Of a stretch of DNA of 21,858 nt, positions 1-6,712 are shown in pieces. Numbering within the stretch: position 1 is the first letter of the stretch; the number at the start of each line of letters is the position of its first letter. The DNA comes from Cyclobacteriaceae bacterium. Its GTDB lineage: Bacteria > Bacteroidota > Bacteroidia > Cytophagales > Cyclobacteriaceae. The translations under genes were made by a program, and so were the position numbers. The stretch lies in contig JANQST010000280.1 in NCBI GenBank assembly GCA_028279155.1, forward strand, positions 1 through 21,858. The letters run 5' to 3'. The notes under the pieces are model-generated. The model made no database searches. It was not told the DNA's origin and was given only the letters and a program-made list of their open reading frames with translations.

Positions 1-126
1 CAAAACCCACTTCGAACGGTACAGAGGAATGTGTCTTATCTATGTAATATTTTGTTTGGAAAAAACTGTACCTGGAGATCAACAGAATGACGAAGGTGAG
101 GATGTTCTTTTTAATAAAATTTTCAT
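1..126 (-). pseudogene. N-terminus of YceI-like exported protein, cut by window edge, with apparent start frameshift
   Basis: On the minus strand the ATG at 124-126 opens a frame that stops after 15 codons. One frame over, the sequence reads as a signal peptide (KKNILTFVILLIS) followed by YYIDKTHSSVPFEVGF, which resembles the N-terminal strand motif of YceI-family proteins (aromatic-x-ID-xx-HSSV-x-F-x-V). YceI proteins are periplasmic lipocalin-like barrels that bind isoprenoid-type lipids. The two frames meet at a run of five A's on the minus strand (plus positions 108-112). One extra A would join the ATG to the signal peptide as MKILLKKNILTF. Alternatives are a sequencing error, a real frameshift, or initiation at the ATT codon at 113-115. 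The rest of the gene lies left of the window, so I cannot tell whether it is intact. The family call rests on about 16 residues. Confidence 0.5.
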
Positions 127-141
127 GTAAGCAGGTTTGAA

Positions 142-1602
142 CTAAAAAAGGTCTTGAGTTGGCCACTGATCGATACTGCTGACTAATCCATTCATCATAG
201 ACCTCATCTCTGGATTATATTTAGTCTGTTCTAAAATTGGCCAGGAGTTAAAAAGCACAGCATAGGAAACACCATCCCTCCCACGATAAATCAGAGAAGA
301 GCTGCCCGGAAGTGAACCTGTATGAAACCAATTGCCACCAATCTGTTCCCAACCCATCCCGTATTGACTGAAATGTGGTGAAGCCGTATGCATAGTAATG
401 AGCGATGAAGTCGTAAGTATTTCAGTACGTTCATGAAATCCGTCCACCGCGGTAAGAAATCTTAACAAATCATCAGCGGTTGAAACCCAACCACCATGAG
501 CGTCCATCGCCTCCAATAAAATTCCTCCATAAGGAACGGGAAGCAGCTGCCCTGTTCCGTAAACAGATGGCAAAGTCGTCAAACTTCCATTGTGATAGTA
601 CTTAACCTCATTCTGATATCGATCTTCGAACAAGTTTTTTGCCAATACTGTATTGGTTGCTTCAACTGGTAGTAAAATTTCAGATCTTACGAAATCTTCA
701 TATAACATACCGGATATAGTTTCAATTATCCTCCCCAATATCAGGTAACCTACATTTGAATAACTGAATTTGGATCCTACCGGAAAGTCGAGGGAGTAAA
801 ACTCTGTCATGAATTGAATGATTTGATTTGGAGTGACAGGATTATTCACATTCAAAAAATTAGCAATCTCCAAAGTTCTAAACATAGGATCTCCTCCAAG
901 AGTTGAATCCCAACCTGCTGAATGATGCAACAAGTGCCTTATTGTTATCAGCTCATAATCAGGCTCAATGAGGATATCATACTGACTTAGAATTCCATCA
1001 ATTCCAAAGACTTGATCATCTAAACTAAGTTTTCCTTGTTCTATCAGTTTAAAAATCCCCACAGCAGTAATTGATTTGGAAACACTTGCAATTCGAAACT
1101 GACTATCAGTTGATACAGGAATTCCATCTTCAGCAATAGCATACCCAAGAGCGGTTTTGATGAGTAACCTTTCATCTTTGACTATACCCAAAGAAGCACC
1201 AGGGATTTCCCATTTTTTCATGAAGTCCCATAAAATACTTAACACTTTTGTGTGGTGGGTTCCTGAAAATGGAACAATATCAATCGAAAGCTCGGCCATT
1301 TGATCCAATGCTGTCATGGTCACGATGGCACTCCCGTAATCTACAGGTGTAACCTGACCAGAAGATGAAACTTTTAAGACTTCTTCATCACTACTGGACC
1401 AAATAACATCCCCTTTCCAAATAGTATTTGGGTGATTCTTATCTATGACATTCAGTTGGAATTTGTCAGAATTGGTAAGTCCAAAAATCGAGTTGCCAAA
1501 CTCAGATACAATTGACAATGCTACATCAAATCTCGAGGGTGGCTCATCATCTTCACATGAAAGTGTTAAACATATGCAAATAAGGAGATGACGAACATTC
1601 AT
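142..1602 (-). CDS. Surface lipoprotein: bacterial Ig-like domain fused to beta-lactamase-type serine hydrolase
   Basis: 486 residues. The N-terminus is a short lipoprotein signal ending at Cys16 (TLSC) and followed at once by EDDE. Such an acidic tract after the lipidated cysteine matches the surface-export signal known for Bacteroidota lipoproteins. Residues about 28-112 look like a BIG2-type Ig-like domain (VIWSSSDEEVLKVSSSGQVT). Residues about 115-475 are a class-C beta-lactamase/esterase domain with all three active-site elements: S173-V-S-K176 (nucleophile and general base), Y281-S-N283, and H427-T-G429. The family includes esterases, D-amino-acid peptidases and penicillin-binding-protein relatives, so substrate cannot be assigned. 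The upstream neighbour (DUF1801) is separated by 106 bp containing a terminator-like hairpin, so it is probably monocistronic or linked only to the YceI-like gene at the left edge. The family call is strong; the surface location is inferred. Confidence 0.9.
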   Translation of the reverse strand: MNVRHLLICICLTLSCEDDEPPSRFDVALSIVSEFGNSIFGLTNSDKFQLNVIDKNHPNTIWKGDVIWSSSDEEVLKVSSSGQVTPVDYGSAIVTMTALDQMAELSIDIVPFSGTHHTKVLSILWDFMKKWEIPGASLGIVKDERLLIKTALGYAIAEDGIPVSTDSQFRIASVSKSITAVGIFKLIEQGKLSLDDQVFGIDGILSQYDILIEPDYELITIRHLLHHSAGWDSTLGGDPMFRTLEIANFLNVNNPVTPNQIIQFMTEFYSLDFPVGSKFSYSNVGYLILGRIIETISGMLYEDFVRSEILLPVEATNTVLAKNLFEDRYQNEVKYYHNGSLTTLPSVYGTGQLLPVPYGGILLEAMDAHGGWVSTADDLLRFLTAVDGFHERTEILTTSSLITMHTASPHFSQYGMGWEQIGGNWFHTGSLPGSSSLIYRGRDGVSYAVLFNSWPILEQTKYNPEMRSMMNGLVSSIDQWPTQDLF

Positions 1603-1665
1603 TTTCGAAAATCTTTAATTGGGACTTGATCACGTACCAATTTTAATGGGTGATTAAACCAGAAA

Positions 1666-1689
1666 TGGCTCACCTTGGAAAATGAGCCA
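1666..1689 (-). terminator. Hairpin downstream of the DUF1801 gene
   Basis: A perfect 7-bp inverted repeat (TGGCTCA at 1666-1672, TGAGCCA at 1683-1689) with a 10-nt loop lies 20 bp beyond the stop of the DUF1801 gene. On the minus strand the stem is followed by a weak T-rich stretch (TTTCTGGTTT). It sits between two minus-strand genes and would fit a terminator ending the upstream operon. The long loop and broken T-tract keep confidence moderate. Confidence 0.45.
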
Positions 1690-1708
1690 CTTTCAAAAGA
1701 TTTATCAA

Positions 1709-2068
1709 CTAATTTGTTACTCGCCTTTTATAGGCCTCTTTGATCAAACTGATTAAAGTATCTTTATTTAGTTGTTCATATTTCTTTATCCTAATACAGC
1801 TTTTTGCAACACCTACTTTCCCTAATTCACTCTTATATTTCTCAACTAGGTCAGGTTCAGCCAGGTAAAAAGAGATATGATGTTTTTGAGATGCTAAAGC
1901 TATAAATGGCTTATCATCGATATCATAAAAGGGTAGTTTATTTTTAAACGCTTCAGTTACATCCTGTGCATTTTCAATTATCAATTCTCGGATTTCGAGC
2001 ATCGCTTCCTTACGACCTTCAGGCACTTTTTCATAGTACTCTGTAACATTGTTTGCGTCAAGCTTCAT
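1709..2068 (-). CDS. DUF1801 (YdhG-like) domain protein
   Basis: 119 residues, cytoplasmic, no signal or membrane segment. It has the pattern of the DUF1801/YdhG fold: an N-terminal helix with a 'YYEKVPEGRKEAMLEIRELI' start, a central LPFYDIDDKPFIALASQKHHISFYL segment around residues 45-70, and a C-terminal CIRIKKYEQLNKDTLISLI segment. The family is small, widespread in Bacteroidota and Firmicutes, structurally related to frataxin/CyaY-like folds, and has no firmly established reaction. It is the last gene of the operon starting at 3344, with only 6 bp after the SRPBCC gene. DUF1801 proteins are often found beside SRPBCC and VOC proteins, as here, but the shared role is unknown. Confidence 0.8.
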   Translation of the reverse strand: MKLDANNVTEYYEKVPEGRKEAMLEIRELIIENAQDVTEAFKNKLPFYDIDDKPFIALASQKHHISFYLAEPDLVEKYKSELGKVGVAKSCIRIKKYEQLNKDTLISLIKEAYKRRVTN

Positions 2069-2074
2069 TCTTAT

Positions 2075-2521
2075 CTAGTTAGTTTCTTCAATTAGTTTTT
2101 TCAGATTCTGCAAGTCTCCATTCTGCCTTTTGATCATGGTAGCCTTGAAAAATGGCATAAAGATTTTCATCATAAATCCTTTCCCTTTCACTCCGTTGAT
2201 AATGAGAACTTCTGTCCTCCCATTTAGCTGTTTAAGATGAGTTTCAGCATTTACTGTCACCTGGGCGCTTTCCAATCTGTAAGAGAATTTGGAGGGTGGA
2301 TGTATATCCAACAGCTCTTCTTCGAACATAATTTCCTTTCCTCTTTCCATGAAAATATACTGTGACTTTGCTCCCTTCTCCATCATTGATCCATTCTCAG
2401 TGATTGGCTTGACTTCCTTTAACCCTGTGAGCCACTTGGTTGACTTGCTTTGATCACTCATTACTCTATACACCTCCTCTATTGGTCTGTCTATCTTAAT
2501 TTTAGTTTCGTATGTTACCAT
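2075..2521 (-). CDS. SRPBCC (START-like/polyketide cyclase) family protein
   Basis: 148 residues with no signal peptide, so probably cytoplasmic. The N-terminus TYETKIKIDRPIEEVYRVMSD and the following KSTKWLTGLKEV are the usual first strand and helix of the SRPBCC ligand-binding fold. The PPSKFSYRLES strand and the long C-terminal helix (MIKRQNGDLQNLKKLIEE) complete it. Members of this superfamily bind hydrophobic ligands in a deep pocket, and no catalytic residue set can be assigned here. It lies 11 bp from the membrane protein gene upstream and 6 bp from the DUF1801 gene downstream, in the same operon. The protein at 6009-6635 has the same fold but is exported. Confidence 0.8.
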   Translation of the reverse strand: MVTYETKIKIDRPIEEVYRVMSDQSKSTKWLTGLKEVKPITENGSMMEKGAKSQYIFMERGKEIMFEEELLDIHPPSKFSYRLESAQVTVNAETHLKQLNGRTEVLIINGVKGKGFMMKIFMPFFKATMIKRQNGDLQNLKKLIEETN

Positions 2522-2532
2522 TAGTTTAAATT

Positions 2533-2946
2533 TTATTCTAATTGATTTTTTACATTAACTGCTGCCCAGTAGCCCACTATCAGTTTGCTGGAGTGCGCAA
2601 TCAGTAGCGTCCACTCAGTTGGATCTCCAACTACTATTTCAAGCGGTACGTCCATTATAATATACACACCAACCATAAAAAGGCAATTTCTTACAACTTC
2701 TACCTTAATTCTCCTTGCCATGATGTAGCAAGCCAAGTAGAATACTGGCAACCCAATCCCAGTAGAAATCCACGCCCTATTATCGAAAACATAGTTCTTG
2801 TAAAATTCTTCTGACATTCCAGGGTTTACAGCAAAGGAGTACACTATCATATATGGAAATGTCAATATGATCATTAGTAATCGTAGTGCTATAGGATATA
2901 ATATTATCCACCCCCATCTTATTTTTCCTTTCTTCATACTTTTCAT
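2533..2946 (-). CDS. Small multi-pass membrane protein, paralogue of the next gene upstream
   Basis: 137 residues with about four hydrophobic segments (roughly residues 12-38, 58-77, 83-104 and 114-131). I do not recognise a named family. It is clearly homologous to the protein at 2943-3344. Both share RWGWI near the start, an ILTF segment, YSF followed by NPG, a Y-x-F-(D/N)-x-R-x-WI motif, a conserved ARR after the second hydrophobic segment, and a C-terminal EW-xx-LIAH-xx-K-xxx-GY motif. The conserved charged and His residues near the membrane (R, E, H, K) could be functional. The start codon overlaps the end of the upstream paralogue by 4 bp, so the two are translationally linked. Confidence 0.75.
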   Translation of the reverse strand: MKSMKKGKIRWGWIILYPIALRLLMIILTFPYMIVYSFAVNPGMSEEFYKNYVFDNRAWISTGIGLPVFYLACYIMARRIKVEVVRNCLFMVGVYIIMDVPLEIVVGDPTEWTLLIAHSSKLIVGYWAAVNVKNQLE

Positions 2947-3344
2947 GTAAGTCGTACACCCAAATAACCTCCTAGGAATTTAGCCCCATGAGCGATAAGA
3001 TGCTCCCACTCTAGTCCACCACCCCAGATATACTCAGAAACAATATCCAGCATCACAAATGCCACCGTCATAATTAAAATGTTATTCATTATATGATCAT
3101 TCAGCCTTCGCGCCCAGAGGAAACATGACACAAGGAAAAATGGAAAACTCAAGGCCGCATTGATCCAAATCCGACTATTAAAAGCATAATCCTGATAAAA
3201 CTGATCATCAAATCCCGGATTAATTTGAAACGAATAGAACTGAATGTATAAAAAGGTTAAGATTAGTAACGGAACATGTAGTAGAAATGCCAACCCTACA
3301 ATCCAGCCCCATCTTAGCGAACTTTTTTGTTGCTTAATATTCAT
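2943..3344 (-). CDS. Small multi-pass membrane protein, first gene of operon
   Basis: 133 residues with about four hydrophobic segments. It is the paralogue of the gene at 2533-2946, with the same length and the same order of motifs (RWGWI, ILTF, YSF-x-INPG, NSRIWI, ARRL, EWEHLIAHGAKFLGGY). No known family is recognised. It is the promoter-proximal gene of a four-gene minus-strand operon (two membrane proteins, SRPBCC, DUF1801). It follows the membrane-anchored AraC regulator gene by 87 bp, a gap that carries a 14-bp palindrome. The arrangement suggests the operon is a target of that regulator. This is inference. Confidence 0.75.
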   Translation of the reverse strand: MNIKQQKSSLRWGWIVGLAFLLHVPLLILTFLYIQFYSFQINPGFDDQFYQDYAFNSRIWINAALSFPFFLVSCFLWARRLNDHIMNNILIMTVAFVMLDIVSEYIWGGGLEWEHLIAHGAKFLGGYLGVRLT

Positions 3345-3407
3345 TACAATTAAATCAGGTCATTAAACTTGACTCAATCTTACAAAGAAGATTTTTTGGA
3401 TTAGTAC

Positions 3408-3421
3408 TACTTTATAAAGTA
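3408..3421. promoter_or_regulatory. 14-bp perfect palindrome between the AraC regulator and the membrane-protein operon
   Basis: TACTTTATAAAGTA is a perfect palindrome located 10 bp past the stop of the AraC-type regulator and about 64 bp upstream of the first operon gene start. It could be an operator for the downstream operon or a short AT-only stem. Its AT richness means it could also arise by chance in this low-GC sequence. Confidence 0.25.
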
Positions 3422-3431
3422 TACCTATTTT

Positions 3432-4577
3432 CTATAGAAACTTGTCTCTGTACTGAGAGGGAGTATATCCTGTATGATTCTTAAAAATCCTGTTAAAAGT
3501 GGATTTATTACTAAAACCAGAGTCGAAAGCCACAGCCAATATCTTACTGGAAGAAGAATCTCCCTTAACCAATAATTGCTTTGCTTTCTCTATTCTGAAG
3601 GAATTAATGAAATTGAAAAAATTAGTTTTAGCACCTTCATTAATAACTTGAGATACATAATGTATTGGAAGATCCAAAAGATCGGCCAACTCCGAAATCT
3701 TGAAATCACTATTTAGATAAAGTTGATTCTCTTCGATAGCCTTAACAGTCTTAGAATATAGGTTTTCAGTCTGAATGTCTGATAATTTGTAAGTAGCATA
3801 TTTTTCATTCTTAATAATTCTGATCGCTTCTGAGAAAAAGGCTGGCTGTTTCATAGCTATGTAACCAATGGAATGAATCAGAGCGGTCATCACCAACATT
3901 AGAACATAATCCATTTCTACTCGATAATGCTCAATAATTGGAAGGAGTATCAGGACTAGCAAAAACAGAAAGAGAAACATGGTAAGGACAGAAGTCATTT
4001 TTTGAAGTAGACTCATATTAACTATTGAGCTATCTGAAAGACTAGATTTAATTTCCTTCTCCTTCTTTTGTAAAAATTTTTTGCTTATAAAAACATAGAT
4101 AAATGTCTGAATCAGATGAGTAGCCATGAAGAGATACTGTCCCCATGGTATTTCCACCACTTCGTCTTTCCCTTGCAATGTTTGAAGGAAGTTCATTTTA
4201 GACTCAACACTAGAAAAAAACAAAGGAGCTAGCAGGACAATTGAAATGATGAAGGGCAAAAAATGAAGCGAATGAAGTTTTGTAATCCTAAAATCTGAAT
4301 CAAATAGACTAAGAAGATAGAAAAAGTATAACGGCCCCATCAGGTATAAAAAAGGATATGAAGTAGCCAGGATGTGTGGGAAGGTGTCGTACATCCTGCT
4401 AATGCCAATAGTGTATTCTAGTAGATTGTATGAAACTACTATTAGCAATAGCGCAAAGTATGAATTGGAAGAACTATTTTCCCTTTTGGAAAACAGAACA
4501 ATCGAAAGAAATACCCCATGGAAAGCACCGAACCCAACAAGCAAAGCCCAAATATTAAAAGTTATAGAAGATTCCAT
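3432..4577 (-). CDS. Membrane-embedded AraC-family transcriptional regulator
   Basis: 381 residues. The N-terminal 245 or so residues contain about seven hydrophobic segments (including 8-30, 40-55, 70-92, 104-123, 148-166, 195-216, 222-242). The C-terminal residues about 280-380 are an AraC-type double helix-turn-helix: FKISELADLLDLPIHYVSQV is the first HTH, and ILAVAFDSGFSNKSTFNRIF with HTGYTPSQYR is the conserved second HTH signature. The linker begins KNEKYATYKLSD, typical of this Bacteroidota group of 7TM-AraC fusions. Such proteins are thought to sense a membrane or periplasmic signal and bind DNA directly. The inducer is unknown. The adjacent downstream operon of two membrane proteins, SRPBCC and DUF1801 is the likely target, inferred from position only. 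Confidence 0.9.
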   Translation of the reverse strand: MESSITFNIWALLVGFGAFHGVFLSIVLFSKRENSSSNSYFALLLIVVSYNLLEYTIGISRMYDTFPHILATSYPFLYLMGPLYFFYLLSLFDSDFRITKLHSLHFLPFIISIVLLAPLFFSSVESKMNFLQTLQGKDEVVEIPWGQYLFMATHLIQTFIYVFISKKFLQKKEKEIKSSLSDSSIVNMSLLQKMTSVLTMFLFLFLLVLILLPIIEHYRVEMDYVLMLVMTALIHSIGYIAMKQPAFFSEAIRIIKNEKYATYKLSDIQTENLYSKTVKAIEENQLYLNSDFKISELADLLDLPIHYVSQVINEGAKTNFFNFINSFRIEKAKQLLVKGDSSSSKILAVAFDSGFSNKSTFNRIFKNHTGYTPSQYRDKFL

Positions 4578-4956
4578 TTTCTAAACCAGTCAGTCCGGTC
4601 AGAAAATTAGAAATGTTATCTCGGACTCTCCAAATAATCAAGTCTCATTTTTGAATTAGCGTAAATTAGAAATCCAAATCGGTAGACTGTTAGATCTCTT
4701 GTTCAAAAGTGATCATGATTTAGTTACTTTAGATTTTTTGCGATTCACATTGTCCTAATCTTTGTGGTCGAATAAAGATTAACAAAATGTATCATAGTTT
4801 GTTACATCGAATTGACTGTTAGGTATTTATAGCTAGATTATTCACATTCGAATGCCCCGACATATTTTTCCTTCTTTACGCTTAGTAGAGAGGGTTTTTT
4901 TGACAGTAATTAATGGTGGAAGCATTTCTTCAAATCATATTTTATTTGACTCAAAG
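4578..4956. other. Non-coding region upstream of the AraC regulator gene
   Basis: This 379-bp AT-rich gap lies between the AraC regulator start and the stop of the 216-residue protein gene. I found no credible coding frame; the best minus-strand ATG near 4862 gives only 14 codons. A run of seven T's occurs near 4896-4902 on the plus strand without a convincing stem beside it. The regulator's promoter is presumably in the left part, but I could not find a clear Bacteroidota-type -7 (TAnnTTTG) element with a properly spaced -33 TTG. The right end contains the hairpin annotated at 4944-4962. Confidence 0.6.
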
Positions 4957-4962
4957 TCAAAT
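4944..4962 (-). terminator. Hairpin spanning the stop codon of the 216-residue protein gene
   Basis: ATTTGACT (4944-4951) and AGTCAAAT (4955-4962) form a perfect 8-bp inverted repeat with a 3-nt loop, and the TGA stop at 4957-4959 lies inside one arm. On the minus strand it is followed by AAAATATGATTT, which lacks a proper T-run. It may act as a weak terminator or an mRNA 3'-end stabiliser. Confidence 0.35.
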
Positions 4963-5607
4963 TGATATTCTATTGAGTTGAATCCCATCAAAATCATCAT
5001 TCCACAACCCCTTCAATCCAATGGATGCAATGAATTCTATTCCTTGATATCTCACCATCAAGTTCGTAGGGACACCCAAGAACAATGAATTGCTTTCAAT
5101 ATCATATTGCAGCCTACAAACTCCCTTTTCTCCTGCTAACATATTATAACCCTTATACCTCAAATTTTCACGGAAGTAGCCTACGGCAATCATCTCATTA
5201 TAGTTAAATTGAATAGTACCGTACCATGGAGAAGCTTGTTGATTTTTTGAATGATATAAGGCAATTGATACCATTGGCTCATTGAGGTCAATATTGTTAT
5301 AGGTTGTATACCGGAACCATAAAGTATCCGCGTTTACTAGCATCGACAACTCCTTAGCATCTGGCCAATTAGGAATATCACCATCTCCTTTCTCATCTGT
5401 TGCAATTACCACCCATTCAAAGGAATCAGTTAATTTTTTTGGTGCTTGGGTGAATGAATACTCTTCCAATTGTCTGTACAAATCTGGATAGCCCTTCGAT
5501 TTTAGCTCCCAATACATATAGTCTCTCTTGTAAGGAAGAAGATAAACTACCACTCCAAGTAAAACAATTACCGCCAAAATCCAACCAAAATACTTTCTGA
5601 TCGTCAT
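4957..5607 (-). CDS. Membrane-anchored protein of unknown function
   Basis: 216 residues. A single N-terminal hydrophobic segment (about residues 7-26, FGWILAVIVLLGVVVYLLPY) follows a short basic start, so the remainder is probably exposed to the periplasm. No recognised domain. The exported part is rich in aromatic residues and beta-strand-like segments, such as ADTLWFRYTTYNNIDLNEPMV and SPWYGTIQFNYN, suggesting a beta-sandwich fold. It is the last gene of a three-gene unit with the VOC protein (25 bp gap) and the exported SRPBCC protein. A second frame overlapping the start (5426-5626) is a shadow and was not called. Confidence 0.65.
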   Translation of the reverse strand: MTIRKYFGWILAVIVLLGVVVYLLPYKRDYMYWELKSKGYPDLYRQLEEYSFTQAPKKLTDSFEWVVIATDEKGDGDIPNWPDAKELSMLVNADTLWFRYTTYNNIDLNEPMVSIALYHSKNQQASPWYGTIQFNYNEMIAVGYFRENLRYKGYNMLAGEKGVCRLQYDIESNSLFLGVPTNLMVRYQGIEFIASIGLKGLWNDDFDGIQLNRISI

Positions 5608-5632
5608 AAAAATTTACTCTTGTCAAGAGTTA

Positions 5633-6004
5633 TCATCTATTAAGACTTAATACCAATGAATTCCCATCTGGATCAAAAACACTTATTGTTACCATGCCGG
5701 GTACAAACTTATTCCTCAACCTTCCTCCGTTTTTCTTAATCGTTGATATTGCCTTTGATACATCAGGAATCTTGAATTCAATTTGATGTCGATAGTCTCT
5801 GCCCGAAACACCGGAAATTTGAAGAGGGCACAATTGAACTTGAATTGGATAACAAGATCCGGAATAAATTGTCCCGTGATTATCTGGCAGCTCGATCTTC
5901 TCGAAATCCAAGCTTAGAACTTTGCTATAAAAGTTCTTCATTCTATCCATATCCTTTACTGCTATGGTGATTCCTGAAAAGGCGACCTGCGAATTGGTGG
6001 ACAT
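5633..6004 (-). CDS. VOC/glyoxalase-fold protein
   Basis: 123 residues, a single VOC module. The beginning FSGITIAVKDMDRMKNFYSKVL is the typical first beta-alpha unit, and the end VFDPDGNSLVLSL is the typical last strand. In active metal-dependent members the segment after DPDGN ends with a glutamate ligand (DPDGN-x-x-E). Here that place is Val118 (D111-P-D-G-N115-S-L-V). His73 is present in RHQIEFKIPDV. The protein may therefore be a binding or resistance-type VOC protein, or a metal-free one, rather than a glyoxalase. It lies 4 bp after the exported SRPBCC gene and is surely co-transcribed with it. No signal peptide, so cytoplasmic. Confidence 0.85.
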   Translation of the reverse strand: MSTNSQVAFSGITIAVKDMDRMKNFYSKVLSLDFEKIELPDNHGTIYSGSCYPIQVQLCPLQISGVSGRDYRHQIEFKIPDVSKAISTIKKNGGRLRNKFVPGMVTISVFDPDGNSLVLSLNR

Positions 6005-6008
6005 ACTT

Positions 6009-6635
6009 CTACTGTTTGGTTACTAACTCGGATTCAGCCCAATTCACGGGACCTTCTGTTATTGCAACGTATAGCTTATTCAATGAATACTCGTTACCCC
6101 ATGAGAAAAATTGATATACTTCATCCCATTCTTTACCTTTCTTCCATCCAACCATCGATAGTCTGAGAAGTGTTTTTTTGTTTTTTCGTTTCTTTAATTC
6201 ATAATTGATTGCAACCTGTTTTACAATATGAGGATGCTTGAATCCCTTGGTAGTCTTGGTTACTATCATGGAACAGAGACTTGTTGGGCGATACGTCAGT
6301 ATTTCCATTACAATATTTCCATCATTACCAACATCTGATTTAGGGTTATAACTAGACTCCCAAGTCCCACCTATTCTAAGGTCAATAGAAACAAAGGGCG
6401 CTGCCCACCTTGTCAAATAATCCTTATCGGTTATATATTTCCATGCCTCCTCTATTGAAACAGGAAGTTCAATCGTGTGTTCAAGTACTTGTTCTCCAAA
6501 CTCTGTTGTAAAGGAAGTGTTTTTAGATTGTGCTTCTGATTTAGGAATTAAGCAAAATAGATTTATAAATACCATTAAGAATGCTAGCCTCATTCTGCTT
6601 AAGCTGGTTATGAAGGAGGGTAATTTTTTTTTCAT
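6009..6635 (-). CDS. Exported SRPBCC (AHSA1-like) domain protein
   Basis: 208 residues. The N-terminus contains a hydrophobic signal (RLAFLMVFINLFCLIPKSEAQS). The best start may be the internal Met15 (codon beginning at 6593), which puts the signal directly at the N-terminus. The remainder matches the SRPBCC/AHSA1 group: HTIELPVSIEEAWKYITD, then LTRWAAPFVSIDLRIGGTWES. The central strand MEILTYRPTSLCSMI and the C-terminal helix (FFSWGNEYSLNKLYVAITEG) are also typical. Most AHSA1-type proteins are cytoplasmic, so an exported member is somewhat unusual. It heads the unit with the VOC protein and the anchored 216-residue protein. Ligand unknown. Confidence 0.8.
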   Translation of the reverse strand: MKKKLPSFITSLSRMRLAFLMVFINLFCLIPKSEAQSKNTSFTTEFGEQVLEHTIELPVSIEEAWKYITDKDYLTRWAAPFVSIDLRIGGTWESSYNPKSDVGNDGNIVMEILTYRPTSLCSMIVTKTTKGFKHPHIVKQVAINYELKKRKNKKTLLRLSMVGWKKGKEWDEVYQFFSWGNEYSLNKLYVAITEGPVNWAESELVTKQ

Positions 6636-6712
6636 TCGAGAAAAATATCACTCATTGCACTGAACTTTCACTATAAAAAAGTGTGAACAACTCTGTAAAC
6701 AAGTCGAATTAC

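Noticed and set aside
4578..4956. Small gene or riboswitch in the 379-bp gap
   Set aside because: No frame longer than a few dozen codons with a plausible start, and no recognisable conserved RNA structure.
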